Assembly (NCBI GenBank): GCA_017626135.1 | Contig: JAGAJI010000009.1 | Location: 1-32,715, forward strand | DNA from: Clostridia bacterium | Lineage (GTDB): Bacteria; Bacillota; Clostridia; Christensenellales; Borkfalkiaceae | Direction of reading: 5' to 3' | Length of the DNA: 32,715 nt | In this document: one piece after another, positions 1 through 8,064 of the stretch | Layout of the letters: the number at the start of each line of letters is the position of its first letter | Position numbering within the stretch: position 1 is the stretch's first letter | Notes under the pieces: generated by a model | Databases searched by the model: none | What the model was told of the DNA's origin: nothing | What the model saw: only the letters and a program-made list of their open reading frames with translations | Made by a program: the position numbers and the translations under genes

Positions 1-86
1 CATTGCGCGGGGCGGCGTTTGGATTCTTTAAGATTAGTAAACGAATAAAATTTTCTAAGGAGATAGAAAACTGTTTGGTGAACTTG

Positions 87-115
87 TTGACAAAATCAAA
101 AACGTATAGTATAAT
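87..115 (+). promoter_or_regulatory. Sigma-A-type promoter of mscL
   Basis: A consensus -35 TTGACA (87-92) is followed after exactly 17 bp by a consensus -10 TATAAT (110-115). The predicted transcript start is near 122, giving a leader of about 38 nt before the mscL start. No operator-like symmetry is visible nearby. Confidence 0.88.
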
Positions 116-159
116 AAACAAAACAGCGCCGTACAGGCGTAAAACGAAAGAGGTATGTT

Positions 160-816
160 ATGGAGAAAAAAATCAAGGGAATTAAGAAATTTTTTGAGGA
201 ATTTCAGAAGTTCATCACCCGTGGGAACGTGTTGGATATGGCAGTCGGCGTCATCGTCGGCGGCGCGTTCACGGGCGTCGTCAACGGGCTCAGCAATTAT
301 ATCTTAAAGCCCATTATCAACTGGTTGTTGTCCATCTTCTTGCCGGAAGAGGGGCTGGCGGGCGCCGTTACGTTTTTGCGTAAAGTGATGATGAGCTCGA
401 CGGACGCAAACGGCGTTGTGACGGAAGTCGTCGATATGGCGAATTCCATCTATATCGACTGGGGTTCTTTCATCAGCGCGATCATCAATTTCCTGTTGAT
501 TGCCTTTACGTTGTTCGTGATCGTGCGTATGATCAATAAATTCCACGACACACGGGAAAAAGCGTTGTCGGGATTCCAGCTCGGGGAACGGAAAGAGATC
601 GCAAAAATCCGTAGAGAACGGAAGGTGAGCAAGCAAGAGGCGAAAGCGATCTACGAGGCGATGGTTGCCGAGGAGAAAGCGCGCAAAGCCGAAGAGGATC
701 GTCTGGCTGCGGAGAAAGCGGCGGAAGAAGCTGCGGCGGCGGAAGCAAAAGCGACGGCAAACACCAGACTTTTGGAAGAAATCCGCGATTTGTTGAAAGC
801 AGGCAAAACGGAATAA
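160..816 (+). CDS. mscL: Large-conductance mechanosensitive channel MscL with a long charged C-terminal tail
   Basis: This encodes a membrane channel that opens under osmotic downshock to release solutes. The N-terminal amphipathic helix leads into the family signature FITRGNVLDMAVGVIVGGAF (about residues 18-37). The first membrane helix is about 24-45, the second about 102-125, with a periplasmic loop between them. Typical MscL proteins are about 130-150 residues; this one is 218. The extra length is a Lys/Glu/Ala-rich, probably coiled-coil region (about 140-205), inserted before the conserved C-terminal helix LLEEIRDLL. The ATG at 160 follows an AGAGG site. The gene has its own promoter and terminator, so it is probably monocistronic. 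Confidence 0.96.
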   Translation: MEKKIKGIKKFFEEFQKFITRGNVLDMAVGVIVGGAFTGVVNGLSNYILKPIINWLLSIFLPEEGLAGAVTFLRKVMMSSTDANGVVTEVVDMANSIYIDWGSFISAIINFLLIAFTLFVIVRMINKFHDTREKALSGFQLGERKEIAKIRRERKVSKQEAKAIYEAMVAEEKARKAEEDRLAAEKAAEEAAAAEAKATANTRLLEEIRDLLKAGKTE

Positions 817-830
817 TCGTATGGAAAACG

Positions 831-860
831 TCGTCCTGCACTCTGTGCGGGACGATTTTT
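831..860 (+). terminator. Rho-independent terminator after mscL
   Basis: An 11-bp stem (831-841 with 845-855, one G-T wobble, 3-nt loop) is followed by a run of T. It lies about 15 bp after the mscL stop codon and before the next promoter. Confidence 0.88.
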
Positions 861-906
861 GTCGGCTCACATAAATTGCGGTCGCAAATAAATTTTGTTC
901 CAAGTC

Positions 907-935
907 TTGACAAAAGAGGAAATAAATAGTATAAT
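907..935 (+). promoter_or_regulatory. Promoter of the small membrane protein gene
   Basis: TTGACA (907-912), a 17-bp spacer, and TATAAT (930-935). Both hexamers are consensus. The predicted start is near 942, about 24 nt before the ATG at 966. Confidence 0.87.
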
Positions 936-965
936 GATCGTATAAAATCGAAGGGGAATACTTTT

Positions 966-1418
966 ATGAAGAATAAATATAAATCCGCAGGTGTTTGGAA
1001 TATCCTTTGCGGCGTACTTTTTACAATCGCTTACATAATTCCGATCGTGTGCTTGGGCGTGAACATGTTTGACTGGGGAGATATAGCCGCGAGCTCGTTT
1101 TATTTCGCAATCGTGCTCTTCTTCTCCGTCTATTTATGGGAGTCGCTGATCATGTTTCCCTTCTTCATGATTTTGACGGGCAGTGAGATGATTTCCAGGC
1201 GCAAGAAGGGGGCAGGTGTGAAAGCATTGATCGTTTTCAACGCGCTCTTTAAGCTTTTGGCGGTGGCGTATGACTTGAGTTTGGGCTATCTATATTTGAC
1301 GGCGCCGGCGCTCGTACTTTGTGGTGTCGCCCTGATTGGGACGGCAGCTTTTATACTTATTTCAGTCGTGATGGATATCCGATCGCTCTTTCAAAGGAAG
1401 AGCAAAAAGAGGGGATAA
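966..1418 (+). CDS. Small multi-pass membrane protein of unknown function
   Basis: I do not recognise a family. The 150-residue product has about four hydrophobic segments (roughly residues 9-31, 43-70, 84-107 and 110-136). A basic loop, RRKKGAGVK, falls near residues 78-86, and the C-terminal tail is strongly basic (RKSKKRG), so both ends probably face the cytoplasm. There is no signal peptide with a cleavage site. The ATG follows AAGGGG and a consensus promoter, so expression is likely. It stands alone between mscL and the T-box leader, so context does not suggest a role. The 10-mer GGGGGCAGGT (1208-1217), which recurs elsewhere in the window, lies inside the basic-loop codons. Confidence 0.78.
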   Translation: MKNKYKSAGVWNILCGVLFTIAYIIPIVCLGVNMFDWGDIAASSFYFAIVLFFSVYLWESLIMFPFFMILTGSEMISRRKKGAGVKALIVFNALFKLLAVAYDLSLGYLYLTAPALVLCGVALIGTAAFILISVVMDIRSLFQRKSKKRG

Positions 1419-1498
1419 GAGGCGGATGCGATACGAGACGGTATAAAGCGGCGGGAATTTGAGAAGAGAAGAAAATTATCAAAACGCCTGAAAAACCG

Positions 1499-1527
1499 TT
1501 GACTTTTTTGAAAACTTTTACTATAAT
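1499..1527 (+). promoter_or_regulatory. Promoter of the pheST T-box operon
   Basis: TTGACT (1499-1504), a 17-bp spacer, and TATAAT (1522-1527). The predicted start near 1534 puts the whole T-box leader in the transcript. The 80 bp between the previous gene and this promoter show no clear terminator or gene. Confidence 0.85.
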
Positions 1528-1533
1528 ATACGT

Positions 1534-1796
1534 AATATAGAAAGGCAATGAAAAAGTTGGCGTTTTTCAACCGTCCTTCTGAAAGAGATTCTATCCGTAG
1601 GCTGAAAGGTAGAAAGAAGGAGAAAGACGACCGTTTCGCTTTGGAGCCGTCCTTTTGAGCCCGAACGACGGGGGTAGGGAGGACCGTAACGCCACGTGAC
1701 GGCGGAAAGAAGGCGCAAAATAGTTTGCGTGAAAGCAGGTGGTACCGCGGAATTTGTTCGCCCTGCGTGTTGGAAAACACGCAGGGCGTCTTTATT
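1534..1796 (+). promoter_or_regulatory. T-box riboswitch leader sensing uncharged tRNA-Phe
   Basis: The T-box sequence AGGTGGTACCGCGG is at 1737-1750, just upstream of an intrinsic terminator (1759-1788). The bases GCAGG (1735-1739) can pair with CCTGC (1762-1766) in the left arm of that terminator, giving the mutually exclusive antiterminator expected of the class. The upstream 200 nt hold the Stem I and Stem III region, including the arm pair CCTTCT/AGAAGG. A plausible Phe specifier is TTC at 1635-1637, followed by a purine and then CTTT (1639-1642), which could pair with AAAG (1541-1544). The T-box class is clear. The exact specifier is an inference from position and from the downstream pheS gene. 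The core is one G shorter than the AGGGTGG form. Confidence 0.93.
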
Positions 1797-1798
1797 GT
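1759..1798 (+). terminator. T-box-controlled attenuator terminator
   Basis: A perfect 13-bp stem (1759-1771 with 1776-1788) with a GGAA loop is followed by TCTTTATTGTT. It would form when tRNA-Phe is charged and stop transcription before pheS. Confidence 0.9.
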
Positions 1799-1800
1799 TC

Positions 1801-1853
1801 TCGCCCTACGGGCGATGAAACGCCTGCGGCGTTGGTGCGCAAGCTTTGCTTGC
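1801..1853 (+). repeat. Bank of three 6-3-6 hairpins in the pheS leader
   Basis: Three perfect hairpins, each a 6-bp stem with a 3-nt loop, follow one another at 1801-1815 (TCGCCC/GGGCGA), 1819-1833 (AACGCC/GGCGTT) and 1839-1853 (GCAAGC/GCTTGC). They lie after the T-box terminator and 66 bp before pheS. None has its own T run, so they are not terminators as such. Their origin, for example a REP-like intergenic repeat, is unknown. Confidence 0.75.
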
Positions 1854-1918
1854 CTTCCGATATGGGGAGCTTTCCCGAACCATTCGTTAATAATTTCGTT
1901 GTAATACGGAGGATAGAT

Positions 1919-2932
1919 ATGAAAGAAAAAATCGAAAGCTTACGTGCGGAGATCAGGGATTTGATCGCGCAAACCCAGACGGGGAAAGGACTTTACGAAG
2001 TTAAGGTCAAGTTCCAGACTGCGCTGAAAGGGATCATGAGCGGCATGAAGGATTTGCCCAAGGAAGAAAAACCGACTTTCGGAAAAATCGTCAACGAGTT
2101 CAAACAGGCGATGGAAGCCCAGTTCGAAGAACGCGCCGTCGTCGTCAAGAAAATGGAGCTCGAAGCGCAGTATGAAAAGGAACGCATCGACATCACGATG
2201 CCCGGGAAAGCCTACAAAGCAGGCGCTCTGCACCCCATCACGCTCGTGAAAAACGAGCTCATCGACATCTTTGCCGGCATGGGGTTCAAGGTGTTTGAGG
2301 GTCCTGAAATCGAAACGGACTACTACAATTTCACCGCGCTCAATACTCCCAAGGATCACCCTGCGCGCGATATGCAGGACACCTTCTATCTTGCGGACAA
2401 CCTCCTTCTCCGCACGCAGACTTCCGCAGGGCAGATCCGCGTCATGGAGCAGGACGCGCCTCCCATTAAAATCCTTTCGCCCGGTCGGGTATTCCGTTCG
2501 GACGACGACGCGACCCATTCGCCCATGTTCCATCAGATGGAAGGGCTCGTCGTGGATAAGGGCATTACCCTCTGCGACTTGCAAGGTATGCTCGCGGAAT
2601 TTGCGCGCAAGATGTTCACTTCCTCGACGAAAGTCCGCCTTCGTCCTTCCTACTTCCCCTTCACCGAACCCAGCGTAGAAGTCGATTTGAGCTGTTCGGA
2701 ATGCGGCGGTAAGGGTTGCCGTCTTTGCAAGGGCACGGGCTGGATCGAAGTGCTCGGCGCGGGCATGGTCAATCGCCGCGTGCTCGAAAATTGCAACGTA
2801 GACCCCGACGTGTACACCGGCTTTGCCTTCGGTATGGGCATTGAGCGTATCGCCATGCTCAAGTACGGCATCAACAACATCAAGACGCTGTTCGAGAACG
2901 ACACCCGTTTCTTGGAACAGTTTGAGGACTAA
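1919..2932 (+). CDS. pheS: Phenylalanine-tRNA ligase alpha subunit
   Basis: This is the catalytic subunit of the alpha2beta2 enzyme that charges tRNA-Phe. The 337-residue protein has an N-terminal coiled-coil tRNA-binding arm (about 1-85). The class II catalytic core carries HPITLV (motif 1 area), FHQMEG (motif 2) and [17 protein letters not shown] (motif 3). A four-cysteine knuckle, [12 protein letters not shown], sits before motif 3, as in many Firmicutes PheS. I chose the ATG at 1919 because GGAGG lies at 1908-1912; the same frame is open upstream from 1739, but that would start inside the T-box. It is followed 12 bp later by pheT and is controlled by the T-box. Confidence 0.97.
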   Translation: MKEKIESLRAEIRDLIAQTQTGKGLYEVKVKFQTALKGIMSGMKDLPKEEKPTFGKIVNEFKQAMEAQFEERAVVVKKMELEAQYEKERIDITMPGKAYKAGALHPITLVKNELIDIFAGMGFKVFEGPEIETDYYNFTALNTPKDHPARDMQDTFYLADNLLLRTQTSAGQIRVMEQDAPPIKILSPGRVFRSDDDATHSPMFHQMEGLVVDKGITLCDLQGMLAEFARKMFTSSTKVRLRPSYFPFTEPSVEVDLSCSECGGKGCRLCKGTGWIEVLGAGMVNRRVLENCNVDPDVYTGFAFGMGIERIAMLKYGINNIKTLFENDTRFLEQFED

Positions 2933-2944
2933 GGAGGTAGGGAC

Positions 2945-5374
2945 ATGAAAGCACCTTTCAGTTGGTTAAAAGATTACGTAGACATCGATATTACTGCGCA
3001 GGAGCTTGCGGACAAACTCTTCTCCTGCGGTTTTGAGGTGGAGGAACTTGCCTACCTCGGCGAAAAGATCAACCGCGTCGTCGTCGGCGAGGTGAAGGCG
3101 CTCACTCCCCATCCCGACAGCGACCATATGCAGATTTGCGTGGTGGACTGCGGCGAATACGGGCACGATTTGCAGATCGTCACGGGCGCGCCCAACGTAT
3201 ACGTGGGAATGAAAACGCCCTGCGCGCTCGACGGCTCGACGGTGGTGGAGAGCAATCCCCAAATGCTTGAAAAGAACCCCGACGGCATCAAGAAGATCAA
3301 AAAGGGGAAACTGCGCGGCGTGGAATCCTTCGGTATGCTTTGCTCGGGCGAAGAGCTCGGCATCAACGACGACTTCTATCCCGGCGCGGAAGTCAACGGG
3401 CTTCTCGATTTGGCGAAGGACGCACCCGTGGGCGAGGATATCAAGAAAATCGTCGGGCTCGACGACTGGATTTTTGATATCTCCGTCACGGCAAACCGTC
3501 CCGACTGTCAATGCATTTTGGGCATCGCGCGCGAAGTGGCGGCTGTCCTTAAAAAGCCCCTCAAAGAACCCGACTATTCCTATACGGCGCATAAGTCAAG
3601 TGCGGCTCCCGTCACCGTGGAAGTCCTTGCACCCGAACTTTGCCCCCGTTACGTAGGGCATTACGTGGAGAATATACAGGGCGGCGTTTCGCCCGCGTGG
3701 ATGAGAAAGCGTCTCGCCCTTTCGGGCATTCGTTCCATCTCCCCCGTCGTGGATATCACCAACTTCGTCCTTTTGGAAATGGGGCAGCCCATGCATGCGT
3801 TCGACGCGGACGAAATCGGCGGCAGAACAATCATCGTGCGCAGAGCAACGCAGGGTGAGAAGATCGTCACCTTGGACGAAAAGGAATTCACCCTCACCCC
3901 CGACAACCTCGTCATTTGCGACGGCACCAAACCCGTGGCGCTCGCAGGGATTATGGGCGGCTTGAACAGCGAGATTAAGGACACGACGAAGAACGTATTC
4001 TTCGAGTCCGCGAAATTCGCAAGGGACAACGTGAGAAAGACCTCGCGCGCTTTGGGGCAATCCTCCGATTCCTCCTCCCGCTTTGAAAAGGGCGTGGACG
4101 CGTACACCAACGCGTTCGGCATGGCGCGCGCCCTGCACCTTATCGAAGAGCTTGGTTGCGGCACGGTCACCGAACTTTGCACGGACGTTTGCGCGGCGGA
4201 TCTGACGCCCCGCACCATGACGGCGAGCGTCGCGAAAATTAACGCGCTCCTCGGCATCACCGTTCCCGACGAAGAAATCCTTTCTATCTTGGAAAGATTG
4301 AACTTCAAACCCGTCATCGACGGAGATAAACTCACCGTGGAAATTCCCGGTTACCGCGACGACGTGGACGGCTATCCCGATTTGGCGGAAGAGGTCATTC
4401 GTATGTACGGTTACGACCACATCACACCCACCTTCCTGAATGCGGCGCAGGTCACCGACGGCGGACTTACCGATGCGCAGAAGAAGGAACTTCACCTGAA
4501 AAATATTCTCAAAACGCAGGGCTTTATGGAGGCGTATAACTATTCCTTCTATTCCCCCAAAGATTTTGATTTGATGAAACTGCCCGAGGATGCGGCGGAA
4601 CGCAACGCCGTGCGTATTCTCAACCCCATCAGCGAAGAACTCTCCGTGATGCGTACCTTCCTCGCTCCCTCCATGCTCATGAACGCCGTGCGCAATATTC
4701 GTCGCGGCAACGACGAGGGGAGAGAGTTCGAAGTGGCGAATATCTATCTTCCCCGCAACACGGCGGAAAGCGAACAGCCCGAAGAGAGAAAACACCTCGT
4801 GCTCGGCATTTGGGGCGGCAAGCAGGATTTTTTCGATATGAAGGGCGCCGTGGAATACTTGGCAAGCGCTTTCCATTTGAATTTCACCTTCGTGAGAGCG
4901 CAGAAACCCTACCTGCACCCCGGCGTTTCCGCGGAGATTATTTTAGACGGAAAAACGGTCGGCTGTATCGGGGAGCTTGATCCCGGGATTGCAGCTTCGC
5001 TTGGGCTTGATAAGAAAGTGTATCTTGGCGAACTCGATCTGAATGCTTTGGAGTTGGACGATCGCGTACGCTACACCAACCTGCCCAAATTCCCCGCGGT
5101 CAAGCGCGACCTTGCGCTCATCGCGGACGAGGCGCTCACCTGCGCGCAAATCGAGGACGTGCTTATGCACTCCTGTAAGTACGTGACGGAAGCCAAACTC
5201 TTCGACGTGTATCGTGGCGGTCAGGTGCCCGAAGACAAGAAGAGCATGGCGTTCACCCTGACCTTCACCCCCGACGCTAACGTGGAGAAGGCGTTCACGC
5301 CCGAGACTTTGGACGGATACGTCAAGAAGATTTTGGGCAACCTCAAATGCAAGCTCGGCATTGAGCTCAGATAA
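2945..5374 (+). CDS. pheT: Phenylalanine-tRNA ligase beta subunit
   Basis: This is the structural and editing partner of PheS. The 809-residue length is usual for the full-length bacterial form. In order it shows an N-terminal peptide, a tRNA-binding OB fold (about 41-153, with HPDSDHMQICVVDCG), the B3/B4 editing region (about 210-385, with SPVVDITNFVLLEMGQPMHA), B5 (about 405-475), the catalytic-like domain, and a C-terminal FDX-ACB anticodon-binding domain (about 716-809, with KFPAVKRDLALIAD). The ATG follows AAGGAGG. It is co-transcribed with pheS, and truB begins 2 bp after its stop codon. Nothing appears truncated. Confidence 0.97.
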   Translation: MKAPFSWLKDYVDIDITAQELADKLFSCGFEVEELAYLGEKINRVVVGEVKALTPHPDSDHMQICVVDCGEYGHDLQIVTGAPNVYVGMKTPCALDGSTVVESNPQMLEKNPDGIKKIKKGKLRGVESFGMLCSGEELGINDDFYPGAEVNGLLDLAKDAPVGEDIKKIVGLDDWIFDISVTANRPDCQCILGIAREVAAVLKKPLKEPDYSYTAHKSSAAPVTVEVLAPELCPRYVGHYVENIQGGVSPAWMRKRLALSGIRSISPVVDITNFVLLEMGQPMHAFDADEIGGRTIIVRRATQGEKIVTLDEKEFTLTPDNLVICDGTKPVALAGIMGGLNSEIKDTTKNVFFESAKFARDNVRKTSRALGQSSDSSSRFEKGVDAYTNAFGMARALHLIEELGCGTVTELCTDVCAADLTPRTMTASVAKINALLGITVPDEEILSILERLNFKPVIDGDKLTVEIPGYRDDVDGYPDLAEEVIRMYGYDHITPTFLNAAQVTDGGLTDAQKKELHLKNILKTQGFMEAYNYSFYSPKDFDLMKLPEDAAERNAVRILNPISEELSVMRTFLAPSMLMNAVRNIRRGNDEGREFEVANIYLPRNTAESEQPEERKHLVLGIWGGKQDFFDMKGAVEYLASAFHLNFTFVRAQKPYLHPGVSAEIILDGKTVGCIGELDPGIAASLGLDKKVYLGELDLNALELDDRVRYTNLPKFPAVKRDLALIADEALTCAQIEDVLMHSCKYVTEAKLFDVYRGGQVPEDKKSMAFTLTFTPDANVEKAFTPETLDGYVKKILGNLKCKLGIELR

Positions 5375-5376
5375 TC

Positions 5377-6261
5377 GTGAAACGAGCACAGACTATCCAA
5401 AACTTCGGTTTTTTCAACGTAGACAAGCCGTCGGGGATCGTATCCTCGGCGGTTGTCAATAAGATCAAATGGCTCTCGGGCGTACCCTGCGGACATATGG
5501 GTACGTTGGATCCGCTTGCAAGCGGCGTCCTGCCCGTCGGCGTCGGCAACGCCACGCGGCTGTTCGATTACTTCTTGGAAAAACGAAAAGAGTATATCGC
5601 CGAGTTCACCTTCGGCGTGGATTCGGACACTCTCGATTCGACGGGAACGCTCGTACGAGGGGGGCAGGTACCCGACGAACGGAAAATCGAGGGGGTATTG
5701 CCCACCTTTTTCGGGGATATCATGCAGGTGCCGCCCAAGTACAGCGCGAAGAACGTGAACGGTCGGCGCGGGTACGATCTCGCACGCGCAGGGATCGACT
5801 TCGAACTTTCCCCCAAGCAAGTCCATATTTACGGTATGGAGCTTATGGGCAGGGTGGAAGGCAAGGAGGATACCTTCCGCATCAGAATTTCTTGCGGCGG
5901 CGGCACGTATATCCGTTCCCTCGCCCGCGATATTGCGGCGGCGCTTGGAACCAAAGCGGTGATGAGTGCGCTCCGTCGCACCAAGAGCGGTATTTTTACG
6001 GCGGAGAACGCCTTGCCCTTCTCCTTTTTTGAAGGAGAGCCGAGCGTGGAAGAGCTGGAAAAATACCTGATCCCCACCGAAAGCGTGTTGACGTTCGCTC
6101 GGTTGGAATTGAACGAAAAACAGGAGAAAAAGCTCCTGCAAGGGCAGCAGGTATGCGTTGAAGTGCAGGACGGCACCTATAAAATCTATGAAGACGAACG
6201 CTTTTACGGCTTGGCGGAAGTTCGGGAGGGCAAAGCGAAGGCAAAGACGAAGTTATGTTAA
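5377..6261 (+). CDS. truB: tRNA pseudouridine-55 synthase
   Basis: This converts U55 of the tRNA T-loop to pseudouridine. The catalytic motif GHMGTLDPLASGVLPVGVG places the active Asp at residue 45. The C-terminal part has a TruB C-terminal fold. The start is GTG at 5377, only 2 bp after the pheT stop, with no strong ribosome site, so translational coupling to pheT is likely. The 294 residues match the family. The next gene, ribF, overlaps its 3' end by 7 bp; truB-ribF is a common bacterial pair. A G-rich copy of GGGGGCAGGT (5660-5669) encodes GGQV in the middle of the protein. Confidence 0.96.
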   Translation: MKRAQTIQNFGFFNVDKPSGIVSSAVVNKIKWLSGVPCGHMGTLDPLASGVLPVGVGNATRLFDYFLEKRKEYIAEFTFGVDSDTLDSTGTLVRGGQVPDERKIEGVLPTFFGDIMQVPPKYSAKNVNGRRGYDLARAGIDFELSPKQVHIYGMELMGRVEGKEDTFRIRISCGGGTYIRSLARDIAAALGTKAVMSALRRTKSGIFTAENALPFSFFEGEPSVEELEKYLIPTESVLTFARLELNEKQEKKLLQGQQVCVEVQDGTYKIYEDERFYGLAEVREGKAKAKTKLC

Positions 6262-7121
6262 AGACGGCGCAGTTGCAGGGACAATCGAATAGAAAGGGCG
6301 TCGCGCTCCTCCTCGGCGGGTTCGACGGATTGCACGTAGGGCATCGTCGGCTGTTGCAAAAGGCGCAGGAAAGCGGTCTCCCCGTCGGGATCATGACCAT
6401 CGTAGGCGGCAAGCAGGAAAGCGCGCTGTTCACCGTGGCGGAGCGGGAGCAGATTTTCAAAGACGCAGGCGTGGGTTTTGCGTTCGAACTCGAATTTTCG
6501 GAAATCAAGAACTTGACGCCGCAGGCGTTTTTAGACCTGTTGCTCCGAGAATTTGACCCCAAACTCTTCGTTTGCGGCGAAGATTTCCGTTTCGGCGCAG
6601 GGGCGAAAGGTACGCCCGAATTTCTCAAAGCCCATACCCAGGTATGCGTGGAAGCCCTTCCGCTTGTGGAAATGGACGGGGTGAAGGTGAGTTCTTCCCA
6701 TATTAAAACGTTGCTTTCTAAAGGGGAGATCGAACGCGCCAACGCGCGGCTCAAACGTCCCTTTTTCCTCATGGGTAAGGTCGTGGAGGATCGCAAGGTG
6801 GGCAGGACGATCGGCTTTCCCACGGCGAATATTTTTTATCCCAAAGATAAGTATCCCTTGAAACAGGGGGTGTACGAAACGCTGACGGAAGTGGACGGCA
6901 CGGCGTACAAGGGAATTACCAACTTCGGCGCGCGCCCCACCTTTGCCGACGAAACCGTGTTGACGGAGACCCACCTCATCGGGTACGAAGGGGATTTGTA
7001 CGGACGGGAATTGTCTGTGCAGTTTACGCGCTATCTTCGCGATATCCAAAAGTTTGAAAGCGCGGAGAAACTCAAAGAACAATTGACGAAAGATATAAGG
7101 CAGGTAAAAAACCATGATTAA
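6255..7121 (+). CDS. ribF: Bifunctional riboflavin kinase / FMN adenylyltransferase
   Basis: This makes FMN and then FAD from riboflavin. The N-terminal nucleotidyltransferase half carries GGFDGLHVGH (residues 21-30), the HxGH-type ATP site, and continues to about residue 165 with FVCGEDFRFG. The C-terminal kinase half begins near GKVVEDRKVGRTIGFPTANI and includes the conserved TNFGARPTF. At 288 residues it is slightly shorter than many homologues (about 305-315) but has both domains. The ATG at 6255 overlaps the end of truB, so coupled translation is likely. The following gene overlaps its stop by 8 bp. Confidence 0.96.
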   Translation: MLKTAQLQGQSNRKGVALLLGGFDGLHVGHRRLLQKAQESGLPVGIMTIVGGKQESALFTVAEREQIFKDAGVGFAFELEFSEIKNLTPQAFLDLLLREFDPKLFVCGEDFRFGAGAKGTPEFLKAHTQVCVEALPLVEMDGVKVSSSHIKTLLSKGEIERANARLKRPFFLMGKVVEDRKVGRTIGFPTANIFYPKDKYPLKQGVYETLTEVDGTAYKGITNFGARPTFADETVLTETHLIGYEGDLYGRELSVQFTRYLRDIQKFESAEKLKEQLTKDIRQVKNHD

Positions 7122-7959
7122 ATTCGGTCCCAGCGGGAATTGCGAGAGCTTTTACGCGGAAGGGTATAGCGGCACGGAGGAGTCGGCGGCGTTCGTGAAA
7201 AAACGCGGCTTGGATTGCTTTGAATATTCCTTCGGCAGAGGGGTGAGAATGTCGGAGGACAAGGCGATCGCCATCGGCGAGGCGTTCCAAAGAGAGGGGG
7301 TGGAGATTTCCGCCCACGCGCCCTATTTCGTCAATTTCGCCAACCCCGACGACGAGATGGCGGCAAAGTCCTACGGGTACGTTTTGGACAGCGGCAAAAT
7401 GCTCAAACTCATGGGCGGCAAACGGGTGGTGTTCCACCCCGCCGCGCAGGGCAAGGCGAGTCGCGAAGAGGCGGTATCGCTCACCGAGGACAGGTTGAAA
7501 ATTTTGCGCGATTATATCTATTTGAACGATATGCGGGATTTGATGTTCTGCCCCGAAACGATGGGGAAATTAGCGCAGATCGGCACGGTCGAGGAAGTCG
7601 TTCGCTTTTGCAAGGTCGACCCCGTCTACACCCCCTGCGTGGACTTCGGTCATATCAACGCAAGGGAACAGGGCTCCCTGCGGAGCGTCGCCGACTACAA
7701 GAGCAGGTTGGAATACATGATCGCAGAGCTTGGCTACGAGCGTATGAAACACTTCCACGTGCATTTTTCCAAAATCATGTACGGCGCGAAGGGAGAGATC
7801 AAGCACCTCACTTTCGAGGATACCGTGTACGGACCGGAGTTCCACCCCCTCGCGGTGGCGCTCAAAGAGCTTTCCTTGGAACCGTATATCGTCAGCGAAT
7901 CGGCGGGGACGCAGGCGGAAGACGCGGCGATCATGCGGGATATTTACAATTCTTTGTAA
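7114..7959 (+). CDS. Endonuclease IV-like AP endonuclease (TIM barrel)
   Basis: This is a 281-residue member of the xylose isomerase-like / AP endonuclease family 2 fold, probably acting on abasic sites in base excision repair. The endonuclease IV metal ligands can be traced in order: His in SAHAP, His in VVFHPA, Glu in FCPETMG, Asp and His in CVDFGHINA, His in HFHVHFSK, a GPEFHP segment, and Glu in IVSESAG. The usual Asp-x-His pair appears here as Glu-Phe-His. The ATG overlaps the ribF stop and follows AAGGCAGG. It ends the operon that starts at pheS. I give no symbol because this branch differs from classical Nfo. Confidence 0.82.
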   Translation: MIKFGPSGNCESFYAEGYSGTEESAAFVKKRGLDCFEYSFGRGVRMSEDKAIAIGEAFQREGVEISAHAPYFVNFANPDDEMAAKSYGYVLDSGKMLKLMGGKRVVFHPAAQGKASREEAVSLTEDRLKILRDYIYLNDMRDLMFCPETMGKLAQIGTVEEVVRFCKVDPVYTPCVDFGHINAREQGSLRSVADYKSRLEYMIAELGYERMKHFHVHFSKIMYGAKGEIKHLTFEDTVYGPEFHPLAVALKELSLEPYIVSESAGTQAEDAAIMRDIYNSL

Positions 7960-7964
7960 AAATT

Positions 7965-7988
7965 CGCCCTTTCAGGGCGTTTTTTTTA
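7965..7988 (+). terminator. Terminator of the pheST-truB-ribF operon
   Basis: A perfect 6-bp stem CGCCCT/AGGGCG (7965-7970 with 7974-7979) with a TTC loop is followed by eight T. It lies 5 bp after the stop of the AP endonuclease gene. Confidence 0.9.
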
Positions 7989-8007
7989 TGGGAAGGCTTG
8001 CTTATAC

Positions 8008-8036
8008 TTGACGAACGCGAAATTTTTTGGTAAAAT
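8008..8036 (+). promoter_or_regulatory. Promoter of the peptidase-efp operon
   Basis: TTGACG (8008-8013), a 17-bp spacer, and TAAAAT (8031-8036), just after the preceding terminator. The predicted start is near 8043, about 22 nt before the ATG at 8065. Confidence 0.78.
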
Positions 8037-8064
8037 GGTAAAGAGATAATACGAGGCGATCCAT

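Noticed and set aside
3..185. A 60-codon open frame at the left edge running into mscL
   Set aside because: It spans the consensus mscL promoter and ribosome site, is out of frame with mscL, and has no recognisable product.
1801..1853. The hairpin bank as further terminators
   Set aside because: None of the three stems is followed by a T run.
1739..1918. An extended pheS start at 1739
   Set aside because: Translation would begin inside the T-box core and cross its terminator. The ATG at 1919 has a GGAGG site and the expected N-terminus.
3596..4918. A 440-codon open frame on the minus strand inside pheT
   Set aside because: It is antisense to a clear pheT with full domain content. Its composition (His/Val/Phe-rich) is that of a shadow frame in G+C-rich third positions.
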